Part shown: piece by piece, positions 40,722 to 49,661 of the stretch
Position numbering within the stretch: the first letter of the stretch is position 1
How the letters are laid out: the number at the start of each line of letters is the position of its first letter
Assembly: GCA_013361525.1 (NCBI GenBank)
Contig: JABFXY010000107.1
Coordinates: forward strand, 1-64,000
Length of the DNA stretch: 64,000 nucleotides
From: Polyangiaceae bacterium
GTDB taxonomy: Bacteria; Myxococcota_A; Polyangia; Polyangiales; Polyangiaceae
Direction: 5' to 3'
Notes under the pieces: model-generated
The model's database searches: none
Seen by the model: the letters and a program-made list of their open reading frames with translations, nothing else
What the model was told of the DNA's origin: nothing
Program-made: the position numbers and the translations under genes

Positions 40722-42767
40722 TCACCGCAGCAGGTCGACGAGCCGCATTTCTGCTTTCTGCCCGCCCTCGATCGCCTGTGGGTGGTAGCTCGTTCGACCG
40801 AGCCGAACGCGCTCCGCACCGCCTCCGGTGGCCACGTGAACGTCGAGCGCGCACGAGAGCTCGGGGCGACCAATCTCTTCGAGCTCGAGGACGCCCCAGA
40901 TGCGCTCGCCGCGGGCCCCGGCGGCGAGCCACGCGCGCATGCCCGCTTCGTAAGCTTCGCGCTCGTCGTGAGGCACGTACCCGCGAACCAAGGTTTGGTA
41001 TGCAATCGCGAGCTCACCGGCTTTCGTTTCGGCTTCGAGGCGCGTCGGTACGGACGAGGCGCGCATGAGGACGATCTCGGGAGCGGGTGACGCCACGCGG
41101 AACGCAGCAATCGCCGCGTCGAGGCGGGTATGGCGGTCGCGCTGCTCGGGCCACACGCAGGCTCTCAGCCATTCGCAATCGTCGGCGCGTCGAACGTCGA
41201 GCGGTCTGGGGTCGAATCCCAAGCGCCGCCGAATGTCGAGGTCACGCGCAATGGTTATCGATTCCCCGGTCGAACGGCTCCAGCGCACGTCGACGGCGTC
41301 CCCGACGAGGTTCAAGCCGGCGCTCGCGCCCACATCGAAGAGGCGCAATGGACGCGCGCGCCGTCCGGCACCGGCGAGCGTGGCGGGCCACAGCCACGCG
41401 AGCGAGCGCGTGATCTCGTTCGTTTGAACCCGACGCGATCTCAATGTGATCCAGAACCCGATTCGCTCGCGCCCGAGCGCGGCGCGCAAGGCGGCCGGTG
41501 TGACGGCACGTTCGTCCGGCTTGTCGGCCGCGATGGCCGCGTAGAGCGGATGCGAAGCGCCCTCCGCACGTGCATCGGCGCGCAGCGCGGCGAGAAAGAG
41601 GAGCGCGCGCTCGTAGGGCCCTTCGAAGGTTCGCTTGACCCAAATCCGCTCGAGGTATTCGAGCAGGTCGTCACCGGCGCTCGAACCGAGCACGGCCTCG
41701 AGCTCTTGGAGGAGGCGACGATAAGACGGCGAGGCATTTCCCATCAGGACGAGCTGCCGCCCGATATCGTCGCGGAAGCCCTCGGCGCCGTGCTTTCGCT
41801 CGAATCGATCGACGGTGAGCGCGAGCGGCGAAGAGCCATATCCGCTCGGCGTCGGCTTCGATGGGGGGCGCGACGACGTGGGGACAACCGCCGGTGGGCC
41901 CGCATCCGGAGCCGGCAGCTCGTCGAGCGCACGGAGCACAGCACGGGCATCCCCGAACCGCTCTTCCTTTTCGCGCGCCATGCATTGGAGCACGAGGTCG
42001 GCGAGCGGCGCGGAGAGGTCCGCCCGGTGCACGCGCGCATCGGGCGGTGGCGACGTGAGCCGAGCCGCCGCGACGACGTACGCGGACGATCCCGCCCAGG
42101 CGACGCGACCCGTGAGCATTTCATACAATACGGCGCCGAACGCGTAGATATCGGCCCGAGCGTCGATTGCGGGGCTGCCTTCGACCTGTTCCGGCGCCAT
42201 ATACGCCGGCGTGCCCCACGCCGAGCCGGTGGTGTGCGAAGCGTCGTCGATGACGTTCGTGCGCGCGATGCCGAAGTCCATCAAAACGACGCGTCCGCCA
42301 GTTTCAATCGATACGTTCTCGGGCTTGAGGTCACGGTGCACGATGCCGGCGTCGTGCGCGGCGGCCATCCCTTCGAGCATTTGCCGCGCGATCGCTAGTG
42401 CGCGGCCGATATCGAAGGGACCCTTCGATTGAAGCACGGCAGCGAGCGACTCGCCCTCGATGAGCTCCATCGTCAAGAAGCGGCTGCTCTCGTGCTCGCC
42501 GATATCGAAGGTGCGCGCAACATTGCGATGAGTGACCCTGCGCGCGAGCTTCACCTCGTTGCGAAAGCGCGCCAGAACTTCGGCGGAGGAGACGAGGCTG
42601 CGGTGCAGGATCTTCATCGCCACGACTTCGTCGAGCTCGAGGTCGCGCACGCGGTAGACCGCGCCCATCCCGCCGCGACCGAGCTGCGAAATCACCTCGT
42701 ACCGACCTGCAATTCGCTGCAGGGGCTGAAACTGGACGTAATGGTCCGAAACGGCTTCGTCGCTCAT
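40722..42767 (-). CDS. Ser/Thr kinase fused to DUF2332-like domain
   Basis: 681 residues from the ATG at 42767, whose start overlaps the stop of the upstream GAF-kinase (ATGA). Residues 22-285 form a complete Hanks-type kinase: glycine loop LGRGGMGAVY, K52, HRDLKPEN (144-151), DFG 164-166, and APE 191-193. A proline/serine linker (about 286-320) joins it to a second domain that looks like DUF2332: RFERKHGAEGFRDD, RSRRVQTNEITRS and FDVGASAGLNL at 477-487, a SAM-methyltransferase-like motif. No membrane helix. The fusion is unusual. It could phosphorylate or be controlled by the second domain. Confidence 0.78.
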   Translation of the reverse strand: MSDEAVSDHYVQFQPLQRIAGRYEVISQLGRGGMGAVYRVRDLELDEVVAMKILHRSLVSSAEVLARFRNEVKLARRVTHRNVARTFDIGEHESSRFLTMELIEGESLAAVLQSKGPFDIGRALAIARQMLEGMAAAHDAGIVHRDLKPENVSIETGGRVVLMDFGIARTNVIDDASHTTGSAWGTPAYMAPEQVEGSPAIDARADIYAFGAVLYEMLTGRVAWAGSSAYVVAAARLTSPPPDARVHRADLSAPLADLVLQCMAREKEERFGDARAVLRALDELPAPDAGPPAVVPTSSRPPSKPTPSGYGSSPLALTVDRFERKHGAEGFRDDIGRQLVLMGNASPSYRRLLQELEAVLGSSAGDDLLEYLERIWVKRTFEGPYERALLFLAALRADARAEGASHPLYAAIAADKPDERAVTPAALRAALGRERIGFWITLRSRRVQTNEITRSLAWLWPATLAGAGRRARPLRLFDVGASAGLNLVGDAVDVRWSRSTGESITIARDLDIRRRLGFDPRPLDVRRADDCEWLRACVWPEQRDRHTRLDAAIAAFRVASPAPEIVLMRASSVPTRLEAETKAGELAIAYQTLVRGYVPHDEREAYEAGMRAWLAAGARGERIWGVLELEEIGRPELSCALDVHVATGGGAERVRLGRTSYHPQAIEGGQKAEMRLVDLLR

Positions 42768-44146
42768 CCCGAAGCGACCTCGCGAAGCGCCGTGGCGAGA
42801 ACGTCCATCGACGCGTAACGATCGCCGCGCTCGCGCCGCAAACACTTGTGCAGCACGGCCTCGACAGCAGGCGGCGTATCGCCCAAATGGGCGTGAATCG
42901 GTGTCGGTGATTTCGTCATGACGTTCGCGAAGCGCTGGAGATCCGATTCACCCGGAAAGGGGAGCTTGCCGGTGACGAGCTCGTAAAGCGTCACACCCAT
43001 CGACCAAATATCGCTTCGTGCGTCGACGTCGCTCGCGGACACCATTTGCTCCGGCGCCATGTACGCGGGTGATCCCATGATCGTATTGGCGGTCAGCTTC
43101 GCCGAGCCGGAGGGGTCGCCTGCCGCGATGCCGAAGTCGAGAACCTTCACGAGGCCACCGCCGCCGCCGCCGTACCCCGCGAGGAAGACGTTCGACGGTT
43201 TGATGTCGCGATGAATGACGCCGAGATCGTGGGCCTCCGCGACGCCCTCACATGCGTCGGCGCACCAGTTGAATGCTTCGCGGAACGGTATGCGGCCCCG
43301 CGCCTCGAGTACCCGCTCGAGATCCGTCCCCTCGAGATACTCGAGCACCAGAAAGGGTAAACCGCCTTGGGACGCGTCGAGATTGCCCACCTCGAACAGC
43401 TTCCCGACGTACGGCGATGTGATGTGCATGAGCACTCGCGCCTCTCGCGCGAATCGCTCGACGACTTGCTCGTTCGCTCGCCATTCGGGCAAGAGCACCT
43501 TGATGGCTGCGCGCTCACCGTCGGCATCGCGCGCCTCGAACACGGCACCCGTTCCTCCGCGACCGAGCTCACGCACGATGCGCCAACGATCCCCGACGAT
43601 GGCCCCTGGGCCGAGGGGCAGATTGGCGCCGGAGACCTTGCCTCCCGCCTTGTCCAAGTCTCGTCGCAATCGCAGCTCTCGCGCGATCTGACGTGCGAGG
43701 CGCCGCAATGCTTCGAGCTGACGCTCGCTCAAGGTTCGCGGATACCGATCCGCGACGGAAATCGCCCCGACCGCCGAGCCGGATTCGACCTCGAGCGGAA
43801 CACCGGCATAAAACCGTAGATGTGGTTCCCCGGTGACGAGGGGGTTGTCCGAAAAGCGCGGATCCGCGTGCGTATCCTCGACGATGAGCGGGTGTCGGTG
43901 ATTGATACAATGGCCGCAAAACGACAGATCGCGCGAGGTGCCGGTCTGCTCGACGCCGACGCGAGCCTTGAACCATTGGTAGTCCGAGTCGACGAGCGTG
44001 ATGAGCGCGATCTCCGTCCCGCAGAGGTCCGCGGCCAAACGAGCGACGTCGTCGAACGCCTCCTCGGCCGGCGTGAACATGATGTTGCACGCCTTCAGGA
44101 GCGCGAGTCTCCTCTCCTCGTCGTCGGGTATCGGTGCAGCTTCCAT
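42764..44146 (-). CDS. GAF-domain Ser/Thr protein kinase
   Basis: 460 residues from the ATG at 44146; the open frame continues upstream but the residues are Arg-rich and without start signals. Residues 15-160 form a GAF domain with VDSDYQWFKARVG, DLSFCGHCINH and LRFYAGVPLEVESG. The kinase (about 188-455) has LGRGGTGAVF, K216, HRDIKPSN (312-319), DFG 337-339 and MGSPAYMAPEQM. The two cysteines C77 and C80 in the GAF could sense redox. It overlaps the STK-DUF2332 gene, so both are made together. Divergent from a 3beta-HSD-like gene. Confidence 0.85.
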   Translation of the reverse strand: MEAAPIPDDEERRLALLKACNIMFTPAEEAFDDVARLAADLCGTEIALITLVDSDYQWFKARVGVEQTGTSRDLSFCGHCINHRHPLIVEDTHADPRFSDNPLVTGEPHLRFYAGVPLEVESGSAVGAISVADRYPRTLSERQLEALRRLARQIARELRLRRDLDKAGGKVSGANLPLGPGAIVGDRWRIVRELGRGGTGAVFEARDADGERAAIKVLLPEWRANEQVVERFAREARVLMHITSPYVGKLFEVGNLDASQGGLPFLVLEYLEGTDLERVLEARGRIPFREAFNWCADACEGVAEAHDLGVIHRDIKPSNVFLAGYGGGGGGLVKVLDFGIAAGDPSGSAKLTANTIMGSPAYMAPEQMVSASDVDARSDIWSMGVTLYELVTGKLPFPGESDLQRFANVMTKSPTPIHAHLGDTPPAVEAVLHKCLRRERGDRYASMDVLATALREVASG

Positions 44147-44291
44147 CGGGCCGTAGCAGGGTATCGGCCCGTCGCATCGCTCCGCCAGCCGCCGTGCACA
44201 AAAGCCGATTCTTTGTTCCGGGCGCCTCCGGGCTGAACACCGGTCGCGCGATGTCTTCGCAAAACACCGCGCGCCCCGATAGAGTGCGGCC

Positions 44292-45326
44292 GTGCGCGCG
44301 GTCGTCATCGGCGGAAGCGGTTTTATCGGCAGGCGTCTCGTGGAGATGATGGCGGGCGCAGAGCAGCGAGAAGGCTGGCCTCGCTTCGACGAGATCCTCG
44401 TGCTCGACCGCGCGCCGTACGACGGTACCGGCGATCGCGTGACCACACGTATCGGCGACGTGTGCTCCCGCGACGATCTCCGCGGGGCATTGCGCGGCGC
44501 CCACACGGTATTTCACCTCGCGTCGATCGTCGACGTCGGCCTCACGAAGAATCCGAAGATCGACGCGGTCAACGTTCAGGGGACGCGCAATGTCGTCGAC
44601 GTTTGCCGCGAGCTCGGCGTGCCTTTCCTCGTCTATACGAGCTCCGAGGACGTGGTGCTGCAGCGATCACCGATCGCCCGCGGGGACGAGTCGATCCCCT
44701 ACCCGATCGATCTCATCCACGATTACGTGCGGACGAAGATCGAGGGCGAGCGCATCGCGCTCGCAGCCGACACGGCCGGCGGCCTTCGCACCTGCGCGGT
44801 CCGCCCCACACACGTTTATGGGCCGCGCGATCCGCACGCGATCGTGAAGAGCTTGCAAGAGCTCGCAAGCGGCCGCGTCCCCATCCTGATCGGCGACCCG
44901 CGCGCGCGCTTCGACGTCGTCTACGTCGACAACGTCGCGCACGCGCACCTGCTCGCAGCGGCGAAGCTCCACGACGCAACGATGGTCGATCGCGTCGGCG
45001 GGCGGGCGTATTTCGTCACCGAAGACAACGCCCCCAACTACTTCGAATTTCTCCGCCCGTACGCGGCATCGAAGGGCATCGAGATCCCCCGGCGCCGTCT
45101 ACCGCGTCCCGTCGCGTTCGCCGTCGCACGCGCCGCCGAGCTCACGCACCGCCTCACCGGCCGCGAGCCCCCATTCCACCGATTTCATCTCTACGTCATT
45201 GGGCAAGACTTCTTCTTTTCGAGCGAACGCGCGCGAGCCGAGCTCGGCTATGCGCCCGTCGTCGCGCCCGAAGAGGGTCTCCGTCGCACGCTCGCGTGGC
45301 TCGATACGGTCGCGATCCCCCGCTGA
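44292..45326 (+). CDS. NAD-dependent epimerase/3beta-hydroxysteroid dehydrogenase-like enzyme
   Basis: 344 residues from the GTG at 44292. The extended-SDR signature is VVIGGSGFIGRRL, then FHLASIVDVG, the catalytic YVRTK and RPTHVYGPRDP. The length and the DVVYVDNVAHAHLLA and GQDFFFSSERAR-type C-terminus fit the 3beta-HSD group, which oxidises a 3-hydroxyl and may isomerise the double bond of sterols. The nearby window also has a steroid-5-alpha-reductase-like enzyme, but far away. Substrate unproven; sugar epimerase is an alternative. Confidence 0.75.
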   Translation: MRAVVIGGSGFIGRRLVEMMAGAEQREGWPRFDEILVLDRAPYDGTGDRVTTRIGDVCSRDDLRGALRGAHTVFHLASIVDVGLTKNPKIDAVNVQGTRNVVDVCRELGVPFLVYTSSEDVVLQRSPIARGDESIPYPIDLIHDYVRTKIEGERIALAADTAGGLRTCAVRPTHVYGPRDPHAIVKSLQELASGRVPILIGDPRARFDVVYVDNVAHAHLLAAAKLHDATMVDRVGGRAYFVTEDNAPNYFEFLRPYAASKGIEIPRRRLPRPVAFAVARAAELTHRLTGREPPFHRFHLYVIGQDFFFSSERARAELGYAPVVAPEEGLRRTLAWLDTVAIPR

Positions 45327-45376
45327 CGGCGCCACCGGCTACGGCCGCATTTCTGCGGAACGCGCCGCTTTAGGCG

Positions 45377-46381
45377 ATGTCCATGCCTCGACGCATGCAA
45401 CGCATGAATCGCCCCGATTGTGTCCGTGGAGCAACCATCGGAGCCGTCGTCGCCGCCATCGGATTCGCTGCTGTTGGATGTTTACCGCCGGATCCGACGA
45501 CGGTCCTCGCGCAGACGCCCCGCACCCCTGTCGGCGAGCGCGGCGTTCGGCTCGCTCGCGACCCATGCTCCAAGCAGCCCGTGCTGGCCGCGCCGGTCGA
45601 TATCGGCGCGCACGCGACCTGGCTGATCATCGACACGGGCGCCTTCCGGCACGTGCTCTCCGACAATTATGCGCGCACCCACAAGCTCGGCAGGAGCGGC
45701 GAGAAAATCCGCGTCGGCGACGGCGCCGGGCTCGACGCCGACGTGCTGAGCCCGCTGCGGCTCGCAATGCCGGGGGTCGGCGTCGTCCCCGATACGACGA
45801 TCCTTGCGCTCGACGCCGCCATCGTCGGCGATTGCGGCACGGCCGGCGTATTGTCGCCACAACGCCTCGTCGTGGACGGCCAAGCCGTGGTCATCGATCT
45901 GGAGCGTCGGGTCTTGCGCGTCACGACCGGAGTCGACGCGCTGCAATCGCTCGACGGGGTTTGGCTGACACCCGAAGTCGGGGTCGCGCCGGATCCATTC
46001 GAAGGGTTCGTCGTCGACGCGGAGATCGCCGGGAAGACGGCGCGGCTCGTCGTCGACACCGGCTCGTGCTGCACGACGATTCATCCCGACACGGAAGCCG
46101 GTCGGTCACTCGAACCATTGGCACGCGAGGCGGACACGGGCCTTCGCGACATTCAAGACGACACCGCCAGCGCATTGGCAGAAGGCATCGGGGTCACCGC
46201 AGGCGGGGTCAGGCGGACGGTCGACGTGTTCTTGATGGACCACCGCACCAAGGACCAACACGGAGTGTTGGGGATCGACTTTTTGCGTGGCTGCTCACTC
46301 GCTTTCGTCGGTGCGCGCATGTTCGCACGCTGTCATACCTCCCCAGCTACCGTGGCTGGAAACCAAGGAACACCGCGATGA
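45377..46381 (+). CDS. Lipoprotein with two retropepsin-like aspartic-protease lobes
   Basis: 334 residues from the ATG at 45377. The signal ends in AAVGC (lipid Cys 35). Two catalytic triplets are present, D86-T-G in WLIIDTGAF and D227-T-G in LVVDTGSCC, each in a retropepsin-like context with later GVLS and GVLGIDFL strands. This is a tandem duplicate, which would form one two-lobed enzyme like pepsin or an internal dimer. Exported to the periplasm or surface. The stop overlaps the next gene (ATGA), so the DisA_N-like protein is made with it. Confidence 0.75.
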   Translation: MSMPRRMQRMNRPDCVRGATIGAVVAAIGFAAVGCLPPDPTTVLAQTPRTPVGERGVRLARDPCSKQPVLAAPVDIGAHATWLIIDTGAFRHVLSDNYARTHKLGRSGEKIRVGDGAGLDADVLSPLRLAMPGVGVVPDTTILALDAAIVGDCGTAGVLSPQRLVVDGQAVVIDLERRVLRVTTGVDALQSLDGVWLTPEVGVAPDPFEGFVVDAEIAGKTARLVVDTGSCCTTIHPDTEAGRSLEPLAREADTGLRDIQDDTASALAEGIGVTAGGVRRTVDVFLMDHRTKDQHGVLGIDFLRGCSLAFVGARMFARCHTSPATVAGNQGTPR

Positions 46382-47421
46382 CCCCCGAACACGGCGCAAC
46401 CGTCCTGAGCTTTCACCACCTCCTCACCGCCGCGCTCGAGGAGTTCCTCGAGGCGCAGCAGATGAGCTCGCCGTTCATGGTCGACGCGCTCGGTGAGCTC
46501 GTCGTTTCGCTCTCTCGCTATCGCGAAGAGGGCGCTGCGCTCTATCCGCTGGTCTTCGTTTGCGACGATCTCGAGCCGCTCCTTCGGCTCGTCGACGGAT
46601 GTGATCCGATCCCTCTCGGAGACGGCCCTGCACACGCCGACACCATTCGACGCGCGCTCAAGACCGGCGCGCCGCTCGGCCAAGCAGGTTGGTCGGTCTA
46701 CGTCGAGCGGCACGACGAACGATTGCGCTTCGGGCTGTTTCGCACCGACAACTTCGTCCTCTGCGAGACTCCTCTCGAGATTCTACGCAGAGCGAATGAT
46801 CCGAGCCTGCGCGTTATCGGCGTCGTCCAGCTCGCCGACAGCATCGTCGAGCTTCGAGGAAGCGCGGGGACTTCCCAATACATCTATCTGTCCGGCGCGC
46901 GCACCGACGGTCCGCCGCCTATCGCCGCCGCAAAAGAGTTCTTGCGCGCGGTCGTGCGTGACGTTCCTGAAGCCGAGCGTACCGATACCCTGACGTTCTA
47001 CCGGCGCGTGATGCTCGACGTGTTGCGCGCGCCGCACGGGACGCTCGCGGTCGTCCTGCCCAAAGAGACGGATCCTCGCGACGTTTTCAGCGACGGCCTT
47101 TTCCTGGCCGAGCCGATCGACATCGTCTCGAAGATTCGCGCTTACCGCCGTGAGCACGGCGAAGCGGCCCGCGCTTCGATCCACGCGGCAGGCATGGTCG
47201 TGCAATCGATGATGGCTTCCGACGGAATCACCGTCATGCGCTCCGACGGCGCGATCGTCGGCTTCAACGTGTTCGCCTCCCAGGGTGAAAAGCGCACGGC
47301 GCCCGCCATCGGCGGCGCGAGGCGGAGGACATTCGACGCCCTCGCCTCGCGCGTCGGAAGTGGACTCGATGCGGCGTTCTACCGGTCGCAAGACGGTCAG
47401 GCCGACGCTCGACGGATCTGA
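46378..47421 (+). CDS. DisA_N-related (DACNV-like) sensor domain protein
   Basis: 347 residues from the ATG at 46378. The C-terminal part has GTLAVVLPKETD, SDGAIVGFNVFAS and GGARRRTFDALASRV followed by LDAAFYRSQDG, in the order of DisA_N motifs where diadenylate cyclases have DGA and GARHRAA...SEETG. Key catalytic residues are altered, so it probably binds rather than makes a nucleotide, as proposed for DACNV-type domains. The N-terminal half is helical with no known motif. No signal peptide. Coupled to the aspartic-protease lipoprotein gene. Confidence 0.55.
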   Translation: MTPEHGATVLSFHHLLTAALEEFLEAQQMSSPFMVDALGELVVSLSRYREEGAALYPLVFVCDDLEPLLRLVDGCDPIPLGDGPAHADTIRRALKTGAPLGQAGWSVYVERHDERLRFGLFRTDNFVLCETPLEILRRANDPSLRVIGVVQLADSIVELRGSAGTSQYIYLSGARTDGPPPIAAAKEFLRAVVRDVPEAERTDTLTFYRRVMLDVLRAPHGTLAVVLPKETDPRDVFSDGLFLAEPIDIVSKIRAYRREHGEAARASIHAAGMVVQSMMASDGITVMRSDGAIVGFNVFASQGEKRTAPAIGGARRRTFDALASRVGSGLDAAFYRSQDGQADARRI

Positions 47422-47442
47422 GAGCCCATGAATCCGGCGCGC

Positions 47443-48246
47443 TCATTCCGGCTTCTTCTGCATCGAGGCGAGCATCTGTTCGTCGCGCGCCGCGGCAATA
47501 CGCAGTAGGGACGCGAGCGCGCCTTGCTCGTGCACGAACCGAGCGAAGGACTTCATATGCTTGTCGGTCCATTTCGTCTCGTCGTGCGCGCCCATCGGTA
47601 GGGCATGCTGCGCCGCCATGAGATCTGCGGCGCCGCGGAGGTTCGATGCGATGTCGCGGTATCGCGCCGCCAGCTCGCTGTAGACATCGTCCTCCTTCTT
47701 CGAGGCTGCGTCGCCCGGAACGACCATCGCGCGGTGCAGCTCGAGCGTCTCCGCGAGCTCCGCGAGGTAGATCGCGACGCGCCGTGGCACGGCCGCGTGC
47801 TGCGCGAGCCCCGCGCCGCACGTCGGCGCCTGGGCGGGCAACGTCTCGTCGAGGACGTCGAGGATCATCGTCCAGCCGCGCTGCGTGTCGTCCGCCCACT
47901 CGTCGGGCGTCTGCGTCGTGAGCGTGAGCACGCAGCCGTGGGCGAGCGGCGTAATCTCGATGGTGACACGATCCTCCTCCGGCGAATATTTCGGCACGCG
48001 CAGCGTGAATACGATCCGCCTCGGCCGGTCGAGCTCTAGATACGTGCCCTCGTGCAGAACGTCTTCGCCATTTCGCCGGTCGACGATTGCGTATTTGCCA
48101 CCGACACGTGCGTCGATTTCGCATCGTACGACCTCGCCGGTCGCGGTCGCATAGAGGAACGTGCGCGCCTTCTCCGGGTCGAGCCATGCGTCGTAAACCC
48201 GCTCGGCCGACGCCGCGAAGCGATGAGTGACGGTCACGCTGGTCAT
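47443..48246 (-). CDS. SRPBCC (AHSA1) domain with extra C-terminal helical domain
   Basis: 267 residues from the ATG at 48246. Residues 1-140 are a START-like AHSA1 domain with VTHRFAASAERVYDAWLDPE and GWTMILDVLDETL. About 125 extra residues (145-267) follow; they are helical, with ELAETLELHRAMVVPGD and DDVYSELAARYRDIASNL, and are not a family I recognise. AHSA1 proteins are normally about 150 residues, so this is a fusion. It overlaps the ArsR gene upstream (ATGA), the standard ArsR-SRPBCC operon. Confidence 0.8.
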   Translation of the reverse strand: MTSVTVTHRFAASAERVYDAWLDPEKARTFLYATATGEVVRCEIDARVGGKYAIVDRRNGEDVLHEGTYLELDRPRRIVFTLRVPKYSPEEDRVTIEITPLAHGCVLTLTTQTPDEWADDTQRGWTMILDVLDETLPAQAPTCGAGLAQHAAVPRRVAIYLAELAETLELHRAMVVPGDAASKKEDDVYSELAARYRDIASNLRGAADLMAAQHALPMGAHDETKWTDKHMKSFARFVHEQGALASLLRIAAARDEQMLASMQKKPE

Positions 48247-48572
48247 TTCCGATCTTCCTCCTGCAAGAGTTCGTCGAGCTTTCGAAGGCGCTGCGACCAT
48301 TGTGCCCGCTGCGTCTCGATCCACAACGCAGCTTGATCCAGCGGCCGCGCATCCAAGGACAGGTAGTGGTCGCGGCCGCGCACATTGCGGCGCACGAGCT
48401 TCGCGCGCTCGAGGACCTTGATGTGCTTGGACACCGCGTTCAACGACATCGGCAGCGGCGCGGCGAGCTCCGTCACGCGCGCCTCTCCCTTCGAGAGGCG
48501 CGCGAGGATCCTGCGCCGCGTCGGGTCTGCGAGCGCGAGGAGGGTGTGGTCCAGCTGGCTCGAACGTTCCAC
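48243..48572 (-). CDS. ArsR-family regulator paired with SRPBCC gene
   Basis: 109 residues from the GTG at 48572. The HTH is typical of SRPBCC-linked ArsR proteins: LLALADPTRRRILARLSKG and MSLNAVSKHIKVLERAKLVRR. No metal cysteines are seen, so it likely senses another signal. It overlaps the downstream SRPBCC fusion gene by ATGA. The divergent region to the next SRPBCC gene carries a direct repeat that may be its operator. Confidence 0.87.
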   Translation of the reverse strand: MERSSQLDHTLLALADPTRRRILARLSKGEARVTELAAPLPMSLNAVSKHIKVLERAKLVRRNVRGRDHYLSLDARPLDQAALWIETQRAQWSQRLRKLDELLQEEDRK

Positions 48573-48632
48573 CTTCAGGTTGAATATCGCGCGAGCCGTC
48601 GACGGTCAACGCTCGCGCGCGCGCCATCGACA

Positions 48633-48656
48633 ATATTAGTCGTTGCTCATATTAGT
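48633..48656. promoter_or_regulatory. Direct repeat ATATTAGT in ArsR/SRPBCC divergent region
   Basis: ATATTAGT is at 48633-48640 and 48649-48656, 16 bases apart, followed by GATATAAGG at about 48664. AT-rich repeats between divergent ArsR pairs often serve as shared operators; no direct evidence which regulator binds. Confidence 0.45.
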
Positions 48657-48696
48657 TCGTCCTGATATAAGGTCACGAAAGCCGGGAGAGCTGCAT

Positions 48697-49326
48697 ATGG
48701 CAAATGTGTTCGGTTCAGAGTTTCGTCGGGTCGAAAACCGCGAGCATTTGGGAAAGGCGGCGATCGTCGCCGTCGCCATTCGCACGTACGACACGACGGT
48801 CGAGGATCTGTGGGAAGCGCTTACGACACCGGAGCGTCTCGCGCGCTGGTTCCTCCCCGTCGAAGGGGATCTGAGGGTCGGCGGGCGTTATCAGCTGAAG
48901 GGCAATGCGGGCGGCACGATTACCCGCTGCGATCGCCCTGGAGCGCTCGATGTGACTTGGGAGTTCATGGGAGGGACGAGCTGGGTCACCGTCCGCATCG
49001 AGCAAGCCGGAAAGCGGGCTCGCTTCACGCTCGAGCACATCGCACACAAAGAGGGCATCGGCGAAGAGCACCTGAAGAAATTCGGTCCGGGCGCCGTGGG
49101 TGTCGGGTGGGATCTCGGCCTTCGTGGCCTCGAGCTGCATTTGCTCAATCCATCCGTCCCGCTGGATCCCAAGGAGTACGAAGCGTGGACGATGTCGGAC
49201 GAGGGAAAGGCATTTTCGCGGGCGAGCGGAACGGCATGGGGCGAGGCGCATGCCGCATCCGGTGAAGACCCGGAGGAAGCGCGCGCCAGGGCCGAGCGCA
49301 CGATTGCGTTCTACACTGGCGCCTGA
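48697..49326 (+). CDS. SRPBCC domain protein
   Basis: 209 residues from the ATG at 48697 with a GGGAGAG ribosome site; an in-frame start at 48643 is less likely. The START fold covers about residues 22-130 with AIRTYDTTVEDLWEALTTPE, RWFLPVEGDL and GGRYQLKGNAGG. The tail has an acidic helical region with GWDLGLRGLELHLLNP, typical of the longer AHSA1 group. The stop overlaps the downstream ArsR start. Ligand unknown. Confidence 0.85.
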   Translation: MANVFGSEFRRVENREHLGKAAIVAVAIRTYDTTVEDLWEALTTPERLARWFLPVEGDLRVGGRYQLKGNAGGTITRCDRPGALDVTWEFMGGTSWVTVRIEQAGKRARFTLEHIAHKEGIGEEHLKKFGPGAVGVGWDLGLRGLELHLLNPSVPLDPKEYEAWTMSDEGKAFSRASGTAWGEAHAASGEDPEEARARAERTIAFYTGA

Positions 49327-49661
49327 TGCACGCATTCGACGTCCTCGGCGATCCGGTTCGTCGCCGAATCTTGGAGCTCTTGGCGACGGGCGAGCACGCC
49401 TCCGGCGAGGTCGTCGAGGTCATCTCACGCGAGTTCGGCATCACCCAATCGGCGGTCTCGCAACAGCTCAAGATTCTGAGGGACAGCGGCTTCGCGACGG
49501 TGCGCGCAGAAGGCACGCGCCGTCTCTACGCCGTCGATGCCCGACCGCTCGCCGACGTGGACGCCTGGCTCGATCAGTTTCGACAGTTCTGGGCGCCCGC
49601 CCTCGACGCCCTCGCGACCGAGATCGCGCGCGGAAAGCGCGGGCGACGAACGAAGCGGTGA
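49326..49661 (+). CDS. ArsR-family regulator paired with SRPBCC gene
   Basis: 111 residues from the ATG at 49326, overlapping the SRPBCC stop by one base. HTH strings are FDVLGDPVRRRILELLATGE and SAVSQQLKILRDSGF. The C-terminus has a helical FRQFWAPALDALATEI motif seen in this subgroup. It likely controls its own operon with the SRPBCC gene, and the neighbouring divergent ArsR pair may cross-regulate. Confidence 0.88.
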   Translation: MHAFDVLGDPVRRRILELLATGEHASGEVVEVISREFGITQSAVSQQLKILRDSGFATVRAEGTRRLYAVDARPLADVDAWLDQFRQFWAPALDALATEIARGKRGRRTKR

